Below are positions 34,826-46,279 of a stretch of DNA of 64,000 nucleotides, one piece after another (position 1 is the first letter of the stretch; each line of letters starts with the position of its first letter). Made by a program: the position numbers and the translations under genes. The notes beneath the pieces are model-generated. The model was not told where the DNA came from. It made no database searches and was given only the letters and a program-made list of their open reading frames with translations. Origin of the DNA: Perilla frutescens (lineage: Eukaryota; Streptophyta; Magnoliopsida; Lamiales; Lamiaceae); the NCBI GenBank assembly GCA_026008535.1, contig BRKX01000007.1:53061001-53125000 (forward strand). Reading direction: 5' to 3'.

Positions 34826-35899
34826 GTAGTTGGATAAATTTATTAGTGTCAACTCATAACCTCTGAAAGCTTAGTTTTATTAGTAAAATGATGAAGTGAA
34901 AAGAATGATAAGCTCAATAAAATATGTATAATATATTTGGTAAGTAAATTAATTTATTTAATTGGCTATCGACTAATAACTAATTACCTTGTGAATTGTT
35001 TGGTTATATTTGGAGAAAAAGCATTTGATTTAGGGTGACAAATACTATAAGATTCGGATTCGAGGTAAGTAGAAATTCATCCTCAACTACAATGCATGAA
35101 CATAGTATTATTTGACTATGTGTTTATTATTTATTATTTATTATTGTGTTATATTGTATTTCTTTGCATTAAATATCTTGTATATGAGCCTGAGCATATG
35201 CATGCACGTCATGTAGATATTATCGAGGTTGCATGCATAAAATGATTTTGAGAGAGAGAAAATATTTTGTTTGGGATTCGTCACCACCAGCCCGTGTTGT
35301 GCTGTGTTGATATTTGTGCCTCGAGTGGGATGACTTCCATGTGGGATCAAAGGGAACAGGTAGGAGGGCATGTCCCTTGGGGTCCAGAGAGGATGGTCCA
35401 CTTCGACTGCACCTTTGAGGTGATGAGTGGCTGATGTGGGATGACTTTTGTAATACCCCGTAAATTAATTATTGCTTAATTACAGTAAATTGTTGTAATT
35501 ACTATTTGGTATTGTAATTTCCAGTCATATTAGGGTTGAAAGTATCCGTTAGGTTCCATGAAATTCAAGATCAATTAATTCTCATAGATGAATTAATTAT
35601 TTCAGTTAGGGTTTAATCCTCTTTTTAGTTATGGAAAGCCGGAATCAGAATTTCAGATAAATTCAATTCCATTATTGCGGTGTGTGTTTATCATGAATCA
35701 GATATTTCGATAAATATTTTCTGGACTGGGAGAATCAGATATTCTCCGGTCATGCAAGTATTAAATTCAGATACTTAAAGCAGAGCATTTCGAATAGAGT
35801 GAATTAGATATCCCCTAGTGCCGATATTTTAGCAACTCATTTTTTTAAGCAGTTTGAGATGTTTTGAGGTGATGAAAGCTTGGTTTTTGAACTTACATG

Positions 35900-36350
35900 A
35901 ATCAGTTCCGAACTGAAACTCATCAGTTCGGTTAACTAACTGATGAAGGGAATCAGTTCCAGACTGAAACTCATCAGTTCAGTTAACTAACTGATGAAGG
36001 GAATCAGTTCCGAACTGAAACTCATCAGTTCGGTTAACTAACTGATGAAGGGAATTAGTTCCGAACTGAAACTCATCAGTTCGGTTAACTAACTGATGAG
36101 GGAATCAGTTCCAGGCTGAAACTCATTAGTTCGATTAACTAACTGATGAAGTGAATCAGCTCCGAACTGAAGCTCATCAGTTCGGTTAACTAACTGATGA
36201 AGTGAATTAGTTCCAGACTGAAACTCATCAGTTCGGTTAACTAACTGATGAAATGAATCAGTTCCGAACTGAAACTCATCAGTTCGGTTTACTAATTGGT
36301 GAAGTGAATCAGTTCCGGACTGAAACTTATCAGTTCGGTTAACTAACTAA
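35900..36350 (+). repeat. 51-bp minisatellite, nine copies, in LTR F
   Basis: Units start at 35900, 35951, 36002, 36053, 36103, 36154, 36205, 36256 and 36307 (one is 50 bp; the last is partial). Each contains the perfect palindrome CAGTTCCGAACTG (in most copies) and the near-palindrome ATCAGTTCGGTTAACTAACTGAT (split here as ATCAGTTCGG and TTAACTAACTGAT). Function unknown. Confidence 0.95.
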
Positions 36351-37300
36351 TTCGGAGTTTGTTTGGAGTTCGCGCAGATGGCGCGTTGCGCAGTTCTGTT
36401 CGGCAGTTTCGCCACCCTTCAGTAAAACGAGCATAAGTGTCATGTTCTGAAAACTAGACTTAAGTGGCTTTCCAATGGTATATGTCTCATGTTGTAATTC
36501 GTTCTGAGTAAATTATGAAAAATAGTCAAAGTCAGGGCATGTGTTTTCTTTCAGAAATTCTGGCAGTTCTGCCACCTTCTAGTCAATCAGTCATAACATT
36601 TTCGTTAGTTATGATCTGGAGTCACCGTCAATTTTTTCAGAAACTACACTTCTGTGGCTTTCCAACGGTGTATGGATTGTCTCCTGCACCCTAGCGAGTC
36701 AGAATATAAAATTTTACAAAGATAGACGTTGTGCAGAAAATTGTTTAATCTTTGAGCTTAGTGTTGACTTTGTTCCTAGAATCTAGTTGTGATGATGTTA
36801 AGCTATTTTTGGATACCTTAAATGATGTCGATGAATGTCTTTATATGGTTTTGAACTAGGTTCGAGATTAACCCTTAAGCTAAGAAAAATCTAGAACGGA
36901 TACTAGACCCTAATAGACCTTCGTGTCATGTTAAGTCCTGTCAGTTTTAGGATCAACATACTAAGTATATTTTTATATATTGAAGGCTAGCAGATCCGCA
37001 AGGGATAAGACCTGTGAAGAATTAGCAACTGCCGTTTAAAACATCGGTGAAAGGTGGGCTTTCTTTTCAACGGACTCTTAGTCCAAATAATGATTTAAGT
37101 TTTCACTCACCCGCAGTTAATTCTTCTGATGCAAATAAATTATTGTCATGCATAAAATGTTTTGTTTTGTATGATATCCTTATCCTTATTTAGTTAGCTC
37201 GCAAGGGGCTTTCTAACTCTTAAATCGATCGGGCCTCGTGCTAACTCAGCGTGTTAACCGAGGTTAGTGTACACTTGGCTCGGTGATATTAGGAAGAGCG

Positions 37301-37470
37301 AAAGGCTGAGCAGAGCTATTCCTGACTAAGACATCGACGATGCTAAATGTTCATAGAAAAGGCTGAGCGGAGCTATTCTTCGGCAGTTAGTTATGTTAAG
37401 CGTTCAAGGTAAAAGGCTGAGCGGAGCTATTCCCCGACGTTCGTGGAAAAAGCTGAGCGGAGCTATTCCT
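37301..37470 (+). repeat. Short repeat array GGCTGAGCGGAGCTATTC in LTR F
   Basis: Four copies of an approximately 20-bp unit begin at about 37301, 37358, 37412 and 37448, with related sequence between them. It lies about 170-340 bp before the CTGAGTAC stem-loop. GAGC...GCTC-type pairing inside each unit could form small hairpins. Confidence 0.8.
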
Positions 37471-37639
37471 CGACTTTCAGTGGGATATGGATGATCATAC
37501 AACAGAAAAGAGCGCTCAAAAATAGAAAGTGATTTAGTAAAACATAGGGCCTTTTGAGATAAAACCCCTGTGTGTTTACTCAGATGCATGATAAGAAAAT
37601 CAGTGTTCAATTCAGTAAATATTTTTGGCAATGTGTTCA

Positions 37640-37659
37640 CTGAGTACCCTTGTACTCAG
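37640..37659 (+). promoter_or_regulatory. Perfect stem-loop in LTR F next to acceptor-like CAG
   Basis: CTGAGTAC-CCTT-GTACTCAG forms an 8-bp stem with a 4-nt loop. TGTGCAG at 37681-37687 follows 28 nt later, after a T-rich stretch. GCTTCCGC is at 37793-37800. A donor-like AAG|GTGGGC lies upstream at 37051-37056. Confidence 0.55.
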
Positions 37660-38770
37660 CCCTGCATGTTTGTTTTTAAATGTGCAGCTTGAGCTGGTGT
37701 GAAAGGGAGAAGTGCTAAGAGTGGAGTTCTTTTGGTACAAGGCTCAGATGACCTTGTATTATTATTATCATTATTATTATTATCTTTCTTTTGCTTCCGC
37801 AACTCAGCTATATAACACGTCTAATATTTCAACTTTTGATTTTGGACGAGTCCAATACCTTGATAATCAATTAAGTACTACTATTATTCTGTCCCTTGTG
37901 AGTACTTGAAATCAGTCCAGAATTTGAGTTCACAGCAAATATCGTTCCTGGAATACAGTAGTTCACTCCTTTATTTAATTATTTCCAGTTCGCACCTTGA
38001 TCCATCCTTCATTGGGATCGAGTCGTGCCAGTCACACTTCATATTAATCAAATATTAATTTGGGGTGGCTACAACTTTCATGTGGGATCAAAGGGAACAG
38101 ACAGGGGGCGTGTCCTCTGGGGTCCGGGAAGGATGAGCCAGATGAGTGCACTAATCATAATTTGGCCAAGTGAATATTGATTATATTATGAGCTCATGAC
38201 TCATGTTGGTGTCTGGTGAAGGGAGCCAAGTTCCTAAACGTTAAAAATGCTTTCGAGATGACTTAAATGGTTTTATTCATGAGCATTACACATTTATGGT
38301 GGTATTGTGTCTTGCAGGTGTTGTGAGTCTCAGTGGACATACATGCATGAGCATCATTTCTGCTTACTGAGTTTTAGCTCATGTAGTTCATGCATGTAGG
38401 TGAAAGTGATAACATTTGGTGCATTGATGCTTGAATACTGAAAGCTCTGACAAGTCCTGAGAAGTGTATACATGGATGACGACCTGTGAGGAGGGCAAGG
38501 GCTTATAGTATTATATTTTAATTTGCTGCTTAGATGTCGTAGGTTTGAATTCAAATTTATCTGAATATTCTTACATTTTTTTCTACAAAGAAAGCAATAA
38601 TTTCTTTATACTATTTAGTAAATTATATTTTTATAATTAATGATCACTTTAAATGCACCACATGTTAACCTAAATTTTTAACGTTAACGCTTTTTAATAG
38701 ACAACGTAACTCACCCAAATTTTTACATTACTTTATATTTTACATTTATTTTATTGCGGCGGGTGTTACA

Positions 38771-39303
38771 GAGTGGTATCATAGCTCGGTTATGATTTTG
38801 TAGACTGTCCATGTATGCAAACTCAGGACTTGAGGTGCGTGATTATGCAAGTAAGATGATATATAGTGCCATTTTTTAAAAATTTCCATGTGGAATTGCA
38901 TTTGAAAATTATTGAATCCAATGTAGTGTAAATTTTGATAAATTATTATTCGGTATAAATTTTTGTATTTCTAGGATAATTTTTTTGTCAATCTCGTTGA
39001 AAGGTATGTAGTCAATTAGAAGTTAATGACATTTTGTAATTGTCCTTACTTGCGATAAATTCTTGACCCAGAATATTTTTGTATTTATTTCTGAACGTAA
39101 GTGAAGGTTTAATAGCAGAGAAGTGTTTCTATTGATTTGGTACCCAATATATTTTTCATTTTGTTATCCAACAGTATTGTACTAAGCACTAGCTCTAAAC
39201 TCTTATAGAATAATATAAAGTATACCCGTTTGAAAAGATAATAGAATAAGTCATATTAGTACAATAAAATTTCGAGGACGAAATTTTTACAAGAAGGGGA
39301 GAA
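38771..39303 (+). other. E internal region (noncoding) with primer-binding site and purine tract
   Basis: The primer-binding site TGGTATCATAGC (38774-38785) has one mismatch to the Met-tRNA complement. The purine tract AAGAAGGGGAGAA is at 39291-39303. The 500 bp between are AT-rich with no supported reading frame. Confidence 0.88.
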
Positions 39304-41633
39304 TGTAATACCCATATCTCTCACTACTCAATTATTAGCTCTAGATATGTTTATATATTTCTTAATGTGCTTATGTCTATTTGATTTATATTAATGATTT
39401 ACCAATTCATAATAAATGGAAGAAAATATGTGTTTGTAATAGTATAGTATAAGTGAAAATTATATATATAGATATATATACCTACACGAATGTATGTAAA
39501 AAAACGAAAAGAATGTGAAATAAATACCCCTTGAAAACAGATTAATTTAAATAAGTCTATATCTAGATTTCAAATTATATTATATTATATTTATCCTTAC
39601 AAATAGTCTTGATATCATTATTGATTAAAGCTTTTAATAGATACACGAATATGTATTTCAAATTTGACATCCACGTGTTACTAAAATTATTAAGCTAGCT
39701 GGATTGAAATTTAATTGTACATGTGTCCTTCAACAAGAGAAATAGGTGTACATATTATCATATTTCTTTAAAAATGGATAAGTGAAACTTTTATATTCAT
39801 TTGTTCTAATCAACTAAGAGAGATACACTAGAGAACAACCATAAATTCTCATAAACTTAGGAAATATTTGCAGCTGATTAAGGTTAGTAATTCAACCGTA
39901 TAACTAAGTATTTTAGAAGTTGGATTTGAAATTATAATTAATTGTTCGATTAAAAAAATGAAATTTATCATCTTATCATGATTCTTGAATTAGATAATTT
40001 CTATGTCAATGAATGGATTAATAATTAATTTGTCTCTAGGTATGCGTGCTTTAATTCTAAAGTATTTATAGGAACCTTAATTTCTCATGATTTCTTTGGA
40101 AATATGTCGGCGATCAAATTAAAATTGAAATTAAAATATTATTATCTTAATTTGTATTCTGCAATCATAATAAGTTGTTAGGGGTGGATGAATTTGGATT
40201 TAATTTATGATCTATTGTAAAAAAATTAGATTCTCCTGAATAAGAACTCAGTATTTCTATAATTCAATTTAGATAACTAGTATTTATCTATATATATATA
40301 TATATATATATATAATTTGTAGTTGGATAAATTTATTAGTGTTAATTCATAACCTCTGAAAGCTTAGTTTTATTAGTAAAATGATGAAGTGAAAAGAATA
40401 ATAAGCTCAATAAAATATGTATAATATATTTGGTAAGTAAATTAATTTATTTAATTGGCTATCGACTAATAACTAATTACCTTGTGAATTGTTTGGTTAG
40501 ATTTGGAGAAAAAGCATTTGATTTAGGGTGACAAATACTATAAGATTCGGATTCGAGGTAAGTATAAATTTATCCTCAACTACAATGCATGAACATAGTA
40601 TTATTTGACTATGTGTTTATTATTTATTATTTATTATTGTGTTATATTGTATTTCTTTGCATTAAATATCTTGTACATGAGCACGAGCATATGCATGCAC
40701 GTTATGTAGATATTGTCGAGGTTGCATGCATAAAATGATTTTGAGAGAGAGAAAATATTTTGTTTGGGATTGGTAACCACCAGCCCGTATTGTGTTGTGT
40801 TGATATTTGTGCCTCGAGTGGGATGACTTCCTTGTGGGATCAAAGGGAACAGGCAGGGGGCGTGTCCCTTGGGGTCCAGGGAGGATAGTCCACTTCGACT
40901 GCACCTTTGAGGTGATGAGTGGCTGATGTGGGATGACTTTCATGTGGGATCAAAGGGAACAGGCAGGGGGCGTGTCCCTTGGGGTCCAGGAAGGATGAGC
41001 CACATGAGTGCACTAATCACAATTTGGCCAAGTGAATATTGATTATACTATGAGCTCATGACTCATGTTGGTATCTGGTGAAGGGAGCCAAGTTCCTAAA
41101 CGTTAAAAATGCTTTCGAGATGGCTTAAATGGTTTAATTCATGAGCATTACACATTTATGGTGGTATTGTGTCTTGAAGGTGTTGTGAGTCTCAGTGGAC
41201 ATACATGCATGAGCATGATTTCTGCTTACTGAGCTTTAGCTCATGTAGTTCATGCATTGTAGGTGAAAGTGATAACATTTGGTGCGTTGATGCTTGAATG
41301 CTGAAAGCTCTGACAAGTCCTGAGAAGTGTATACATGGATGACGACCTGTGAGGAGGGCAAGGGCTTATAGTATTATATTTTAATTTGCTGCTTAGATGT
41401 CGTAGGTTTGAATTCAAATTTATGTGAATATTCATACAATATTTTCTACAAAGAAAGCAATAATTTCTTTATACTCTTTAGTAAATTATATTTTTATAAT
41501 TAATGATCACTTTAAATGCACCACATGTTAACCTAAATTTTTAACGTTAACGCTTTTTAATAGACAACGTAACTCACCCAAATTTTTACATTACTTTATA
41601 TTTTACATTTATTTTATTGCGGCGGGTGTTACA
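39304..41633 (+). repeat. E 3' LTR (uninterrupted)
   Basis: 2330 bp. It shows the intact site where F inserted into the other copy. It contains a partial internal duplication: two copies of a roughly 60-bp segment with GGGAACAGGCAGGGGGCGTG near 40827-40885 and 40935-40995. Donor-like GAG|GTAAGT is at 40555-40562, a GAGC-TTTA-GCTC stem-loop at 41231-41242 and an acceptor-like GTAG|GTG at 41259-41265. Noncoding. Confidence 0.9.
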
Positions 41634-41638
41634 CGTAT

Positions 41639-42740
41639 CGTCTAAGCAACGACACATGGAAAACATCGTGCACACCCGCTAAATCCGGAGGTAATGCTAG
41701 GAGATAGGCAACATCACTTATTTTCTCTAGAAACTCGAATGGTCCCACATATTGTGGCTGCAACTTACCCTTCTTCCCAAATCTGACCACTACTCTCATT
41801 GGTGCAATCTTCAAGAATACCTTGTCACCAATCTCAAAGCTCGTATCTTTTCTCTTTACATCGACATAGGATTTCTGACGATCTTGAGCTACCTTGATTC
41901 TTCTTCTTATCTTCTCAATTACTTCTACCGTCTTCTCAATGATCTCGGGACTTAAGAATAGACGCACTTCCACTTCATCCCAATGAATAGGAGATCTGCA
42001 CTTCCTACCATACAATGCCTCATACGGGGCCATTCCAATCTATGCTTGAAAACTATTATTATAAGAAAACTCTACAAGTGGCAAGTGGCTCTCCCAACAC
42101 CCACCAAAATCGAGAACACATGCATGAAGCATGTCCTCTAACATCTGAATGGTCCACTCATATTGACCATCGAATTGAGGATGATACGCCGTGCTAAACC
42201 TCAACTGTGTTCCCATAGCTTCTTGCAGATTTTGCCAAAATTTAGACATAAACCTTGTGTCACGATCTGACACTATCGATACAGGAATGCCGTGAAGACG
42301 TACTATTTCATCGATATAAATCTGAGCTAATCGATCCATGTTAAACGTCATTTTCACCAGAAGAAAATGAGCCGGCTTGGTCAACCTATCGATAACAACC
42401 CAAATTGCATGATGACCTTTAACTGACCGAAGTAATCCTACCACGAAGTACATTGCCTTGTGCTCCCACTTTCACTTAGGAATCTCGAGTGGGTTCAACA
42501 ATCCAGAAGGGCATTGATGCTCAGCTTTCACTTGTTGACAAATGATACACTTCGATATGAATTGGCCAATCGACCTCTTCATATTTCTCCACTAGAAAAC
42601 CATCTTCAAATCATTGAACATATTCGTGCCTCTTGGTTGCACAGAATACGGAGTATTATGTGCTTTTTCAAGAATCTCCCTTTTGAGCTCTTCATTCATC
42701 GGCACACACAACCTTCCCTTGAAGAATAGTGTGCCATGAT
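41639..42740 (-). pseudogene. pol: B integrase
   Basis: From high coordinate: zinc-finger region (CIICQQVKAEHQCPSGLL near 42520), core frame 42453-42040 (IVSDRDTRFMSKFWQNLQEA with the second Asp; YEWTIQMLEDMLHACVLDF with the Glu), then frame 42033-41629 (MAPYEALYGRKCRSPIHWDE, VFLKIAPMRVVVRFGKKGKL, VHDVFHVSLLRRYV). The core starts MYFVVGLLRS where Tekay relatives have MDFVVGLPR; the first catalytic Asp is therefore replaced by Tyr (codon TAC, near 42448-42450). A nonsense codon lies just before it. The integrase is inactive. Confidence 0.85.
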
Positions 42741-43400
42741 TTGCAACGGCAAATCCCTGAATAGAACCCTCCAATGCTCTTTTCTTCATTTTGCATAAGA
42801 AAGGATCGTCGACTTGTGCTTCATGAACTCGATCACGAATTAGTGGTCGAACCACTAAGGCTGCTAAAATCCCTTGAGTGGTGTTGGAAGGATCCACCAC
42901 CTCTAAATTCATCTTCTCAAATTCCTTGATCAACTGCTCTTGCTTGGTTGGAAGATAAATCTTTCGGCTTAAGGCATCAGCTATAATATTCTCCTTTCCA
43001 AGATGATATAAGATCGTACATTCATAATCCTTCACCAACTCCAACCATCTTCTCTGACATAAATTTAACTCCTTCTGGGTGAAGAAGTACTTCAAGCTTT
43101 TGTGATCGGTGTAGATCTTGCACTTGCTTCTATAGAGGTAATGCCTCCAGATCTTCAATGCATAAACCACGGCAGCCAATTCGAGATCATGCGTTGGATA
43201 GTTATGCTCATGCACTTTCAACTGTCTTGACGCGTACGCCACTACCTTTCCATGCTGCATCAAAACACAACCAAATCCTTGCTTCGAGGCGTCATTTAGA
43301 TGACAAAGCCTTCAATCCCATCAGGAATAGTTAACACTGGGGCTGACACGAGACGTCACTTTAATTCTTGAAAACTCTGCTCACACTTCTCACTCCATTA
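42741..43400 (-). pseudogene. pol: B RNase H
   Basis: The frame 43263-42592 opens with MMQHGKVVAYASRQLKVHEH, then HDLELAAVVYALKIWRHYLY and TDHKSLKYFFTQKELNLCQR, ending IIADALSRKIYLP, and runs on into the integrase N-terminus. The Glu and Asp positions are intact. A 1-2 base deletion near 43300 (gcgtcatttagatgac) separates it from the first Asp segment. Confidence 0.85.
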
Positions 43401-44177
43401 GAACTTCTCATTCTTCCTCGTCAATCTCGTCAAAGGACCTGATATCTTGGAAAACCCCTCGATAAGTCTTCTGTAGTAGCCTGCTAGTCCTTGGAAGCTT
43501 TGGACTTCATTAACATTCGATGGTGTCTTCCAATTGCTAATGGCTTCCACCTTTGACGGGTCTACCTCAATTCCATTTGATGTCACTACGTGGCCAAGGA
43601 ATGCCACTCGCTCTAACCAGAACTCGCACTTTGAAAATTTCGCATACAATTATTCTTTCCTTAGTGTCTCCAATACAATTCTGAGATGCTCTGCGTGCTG
43701 CTCATTGCTTCTTGAATAAATCAAGATATCATCGATGAAGACTATTACGAACTGGTCGAGGTACGGATGGAACACTCGATTCATTAAGTCCATGAAGACT
43801 CCAGGCGCGTTGGTCAATCCAAAAGGCATCACTTTGAACTCATAGTGACCATATTGTGATATAAATGTCGTCTTTGGGATGTCACCCTCCTTGATCTTCA
43901 ATTGATGATAGCCAGTTCTCAAGTCAATCTTTGAAAACACGCCGGCTCCCTTCAGTTGGTCAAACAAATCTTTGATTCTCGACAGCGAATACTTATTCTT
44001 GATCGTTAACCGGTTCAACTCTCTATAATCAATGCACATTCGCATTGATCCATCCTTTTTCTTCACAAATAACACTGGTGCTCCCCATGGTGAAACACTT
44101 GTTAGGATTAACTTGTTGTCAAGCTTGCAATTTCTTTGGCGCCATTCTATACGGAGCTTTAGATATTGGTGCCGCAC
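43401..44177 (-). pseudogene. pol: B reverse transcriptase
   Basis: The frame 44177-43650 has GAPVLFVKKKDGSMRMCIDY, VMPFGLTNAPGVFMDLMNRV and the active site IVFIDDILIYSRS. It continues after one nonsense codon (near 43648) to KFSKCEFWLERVAFLGHVVT and WKTPSNVNEVQSFQGLAGYY in 43649-43398. Palm residues are intact. Confidence 0.88.
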
Positions 44178-44840
44178 CTAGCACTAGGTCGATGGTGAAT
44201 TTGATCTGACGGTCAGGAGGAATCCCTGGCAACTCGCATGGAAATATATCGGGAAACTTGTTCACCACTCGCACATCTGACACCTGGACTTTAGTGGACT
44301 TTGACTCCACTATGCTGACAAGAAATCCCTGATACCCTCACTTCTTCAACAACTTCATTGTCTTCATTTCTTTAATGATTCTCTGAATTGACCTCGTTCT
44401 TACACCATAGAAGATTAGCTTAGGCTCACCCGGAAAATCAAATTCGACCTCATGATCATGACATTGAATCATTGCATGATTTCCACTCAACCAATCCATA
44501 CCCAGGATTATGTCGAAATCACGCATCTCCAAGACATGAAGATCTACTCTCAGCACTCTATCATTGATTTCTAGCTTCAGGCCATATGCCATCTTGCTAG
44601 AAGAAAAAAAATTTCCTGAAGGAATGCTGATCTCTAACAATTCACCACTATCTTTGCATGAAATACCAAGCTTGGAACAGAAACTTGCAGATATAAAGGA
44701 ATGCGATGCACCAGAATCGAATAATACTAAAGCTGGAACATCTGATACTCTTAGAATACCTGACATAGTATCCTCACCTGTATTAGGGTTCTTTTCTTCA
44801 CCCTCCAAAGAAAACAGTCGGGGCTTCACCTTTCTTTCTT
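44178..44840 (-). pseudogene. pol: B protease and RT approach
   Basis: The frame 44874-44338 holds ALVLFDSGASHSFISASFC, the retropepsin active site (near 44745-44690), and FDIILGMDWLSGNHAMIQC. It is followed by a shifted frame 44310-44119 with PDIFPCELPGIPPDRQIKF leading to RT. It is the complete counterpart of T1's truncated protease. Confidence 0.88.
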
Positions 44841-45850
44841 GCTCTTTCTTCCTCTTCGGGCAGTCATAGGACATGTGGCTTGGGTCCCCACATGTAAAGC
44901 AAACCCTCTGCCCCGCATGGCACTTTCCTAGATGGAACTTTTGGCATTTAGGGCAAGGAACCCTATCATTGTTTCCTCTCTATGTGCCAGGCCTCTGCTG
45001 CCACGGCTTGTTTTGCGTAGGAGCTTTCCATTTTCCTTTATAGTGCAGCTCCCATTTTCTCTTGCTAAAGGCCTTGCGCTGCCTTTGGTCCATCTGGTCC
45101 AACTAGAGCCCATGAGAAATGGCCTGGGCCCTCTCAATTACCTCGCTATAGGTTCTCAACCTTTGGCCCAATAGAATTCCCTCAAGGGGGGACGCAAACC
45201 AGGCTCGAAGCGTCGAGCCTTCTTTTCATCCGTATCCACGATTTACGGAGCATAGCGGGAGAGATGGTTGAACCACTTTTCATATTCGATCACCGTTATT
45301 CCTCCTTGCTTTAAATTGAAGAATTCGGTCTCCATCTTAGTCTTGAAAGACTCAGGAAAGTATCGGGTGAGGATAAACTCTTTCAAGTCGGTCCACACCA
45401 AAGCCTAATGATGCTCGGGCGTTAGAGTTCGGGAATAGGTTTCCCACCAGAAGCTCACCTCTTCTGCAAACTGGAAGATAGCACAAGAGGCTTTCTGCAT
45501 CTCTGTGCACTGGATGTGCTCGAAGATCCGCTCCAGTTCCCGGATTCATTCTTCTTTCGCTTCAGGACCTTCACTTCCTTTAAGCCCAGATGGCCCCATC
45601 CTTCTAAACTATTCGACTACGTCGAATGCCTCTTTTTGGAGCCTTGCTCTTTTGGCTATTCCTCCCCGCCCCATCTGCTGGGCCATGAGACCCTGGAGCG
45701 TCTCTATGAAACCTCGGGCAAAGTCGGGCCCGTTCTCTCGTGGTGGGGCAACATGAAGGCCACCCCCCTTGTTACTTGATTTCTCTACTTCTGGCGGAAC
45801 AGAAGCATGATGCAGCAGCATCCTAAAGCTTTTAGGCACACTAGCTCGTT
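44841..45850 (-). pseudogene. gag: B gag
   Basis: Broken gag frames at 45839-45609, about 45600-45140 and 45137-44928. A CCHC knuckle, CFTCGDPSHMSYDC, is encoded near 44905-44862, preceded by PCPKCQKFHLGKC-like sequence. FGFIETLQGLMAQQM-type and EYEKWFNHLSRYAP-type segments (about 45730-45250) agree with a plant gypsy gag. At least three frame breaks occur. T1 has lost this whole region. Confidence 0.75.
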
Positions 45851-46279
45851 AGGTTTGTGTCATTTTTAAAGCTAATTCAAGGACTACTAAAGAACTTTTC
45901 ATCATTTCATAATCAAGAAAGCACACAACTCTCAAGATTTCATTTCTTTAAAGCATGCATCGGGAATCCAAAACATCATAGTTGATCATGACAACAGGTA
46001 TATATTTCATTCATCTATATTGTCCAACTTCGGACCGTTCTTTTTCTTCTTTATCATGATATCATGATCTATTTAACTCTTTAACTTCTTTCCCGACACA
46101 CTCTATACATACACCCCCATTTTATATTGCTCATTCTTGAAAACCTTTAAATGTATATACCTTAGGATCAGAGTCAAGCCGAGTAGCCATCGTGAACAAA
46201 GTACCCACATTTCTCATATATAAATCAAACACATACAGAAATGAGTCTACAGGAGCGTAGACCCGCTCTGATACCACTT
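45851..46279 (-). other. B leader with primer-binding site
   Basis: Noncoding. Primer-binding site TGGTATCAGAGC on the minus strand at 46265-46276, 3 nt from the LTR. One copy of the AACTTCGGACC unit (46024) that is tripled in T1. Confidence 0.85.

Larger units (their letters stand above)
35449..38073 (+). mobile_element. Element F: solo LTR inside E's 5' LTR
   Basis: TGTAATACCCCGTAAATT...GGGGTGGCTACA flanked by perfect ACTTT repeats (35444-35448 and 38074-38078). E's other LTR (40921-40945) shows the uninterrupted site. No primer-binding site, coding region or second LTR, so it is a solo LTR of 2625 bp. It contains a 51-bp minisatellite, a second short repeat array, a perfect CTGAGTAC stem-loop and a GCTTCCGC box. 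Family unknown; layout resembles G. Confidence 0.9.
33806..38770 (+). repeat. E 5' LTR (interrupted by F)
   Basis: 4965 bp including F (2625 bp) and one 5-bp target copy, so about 2335 bp of LTR. It contains an (AT)n run at about 34789-34820, a donor-like GAG|GTAAGT at 35062-35069, a stem-loop around ACTGAGTTTTAGCTCA near 38367-38382 and an acceptor-like GTAG|GTG at 38396-38402. No coding sequence. The open frame 35401-35141 is not a gene. Confidence 0.88.
33806..41633 (+). mobile_element. Element E: coding-free LTR retrotransposon (LARD-like), Tekay-related
   Basis: Plus-strand element with TGTAATACCC...GGTGTTACA ends, flanked by AGTAT (33801-33805) and CGTAT (41634-41638). LTRs are about 2.33 kb each (33806-38770, interrupted by F, and 39304-41633) and look nearly identical by eye, so the insertion is young. 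The internal region is only 533 bp and holds a primer-binding site and a purine tract but no gag or pol. TTTCGAGGACGAAATTTTTA before the purine tract matches the conserved end of Tekay elements. It must depend on enzymes from another element. Confidence 0.88.

Noticed and set aside
35141..35401. Repeated minus-strand peptide in E LTRs (also 40634-40943)
   Set aside because: Antisense to the LTR, no domain, explained by near-identity of the two LTRs.
35900..36350. CRISPR-like repeat array
   Set aside because: Units are contiguous with no unique spacers, in a plant LTR.
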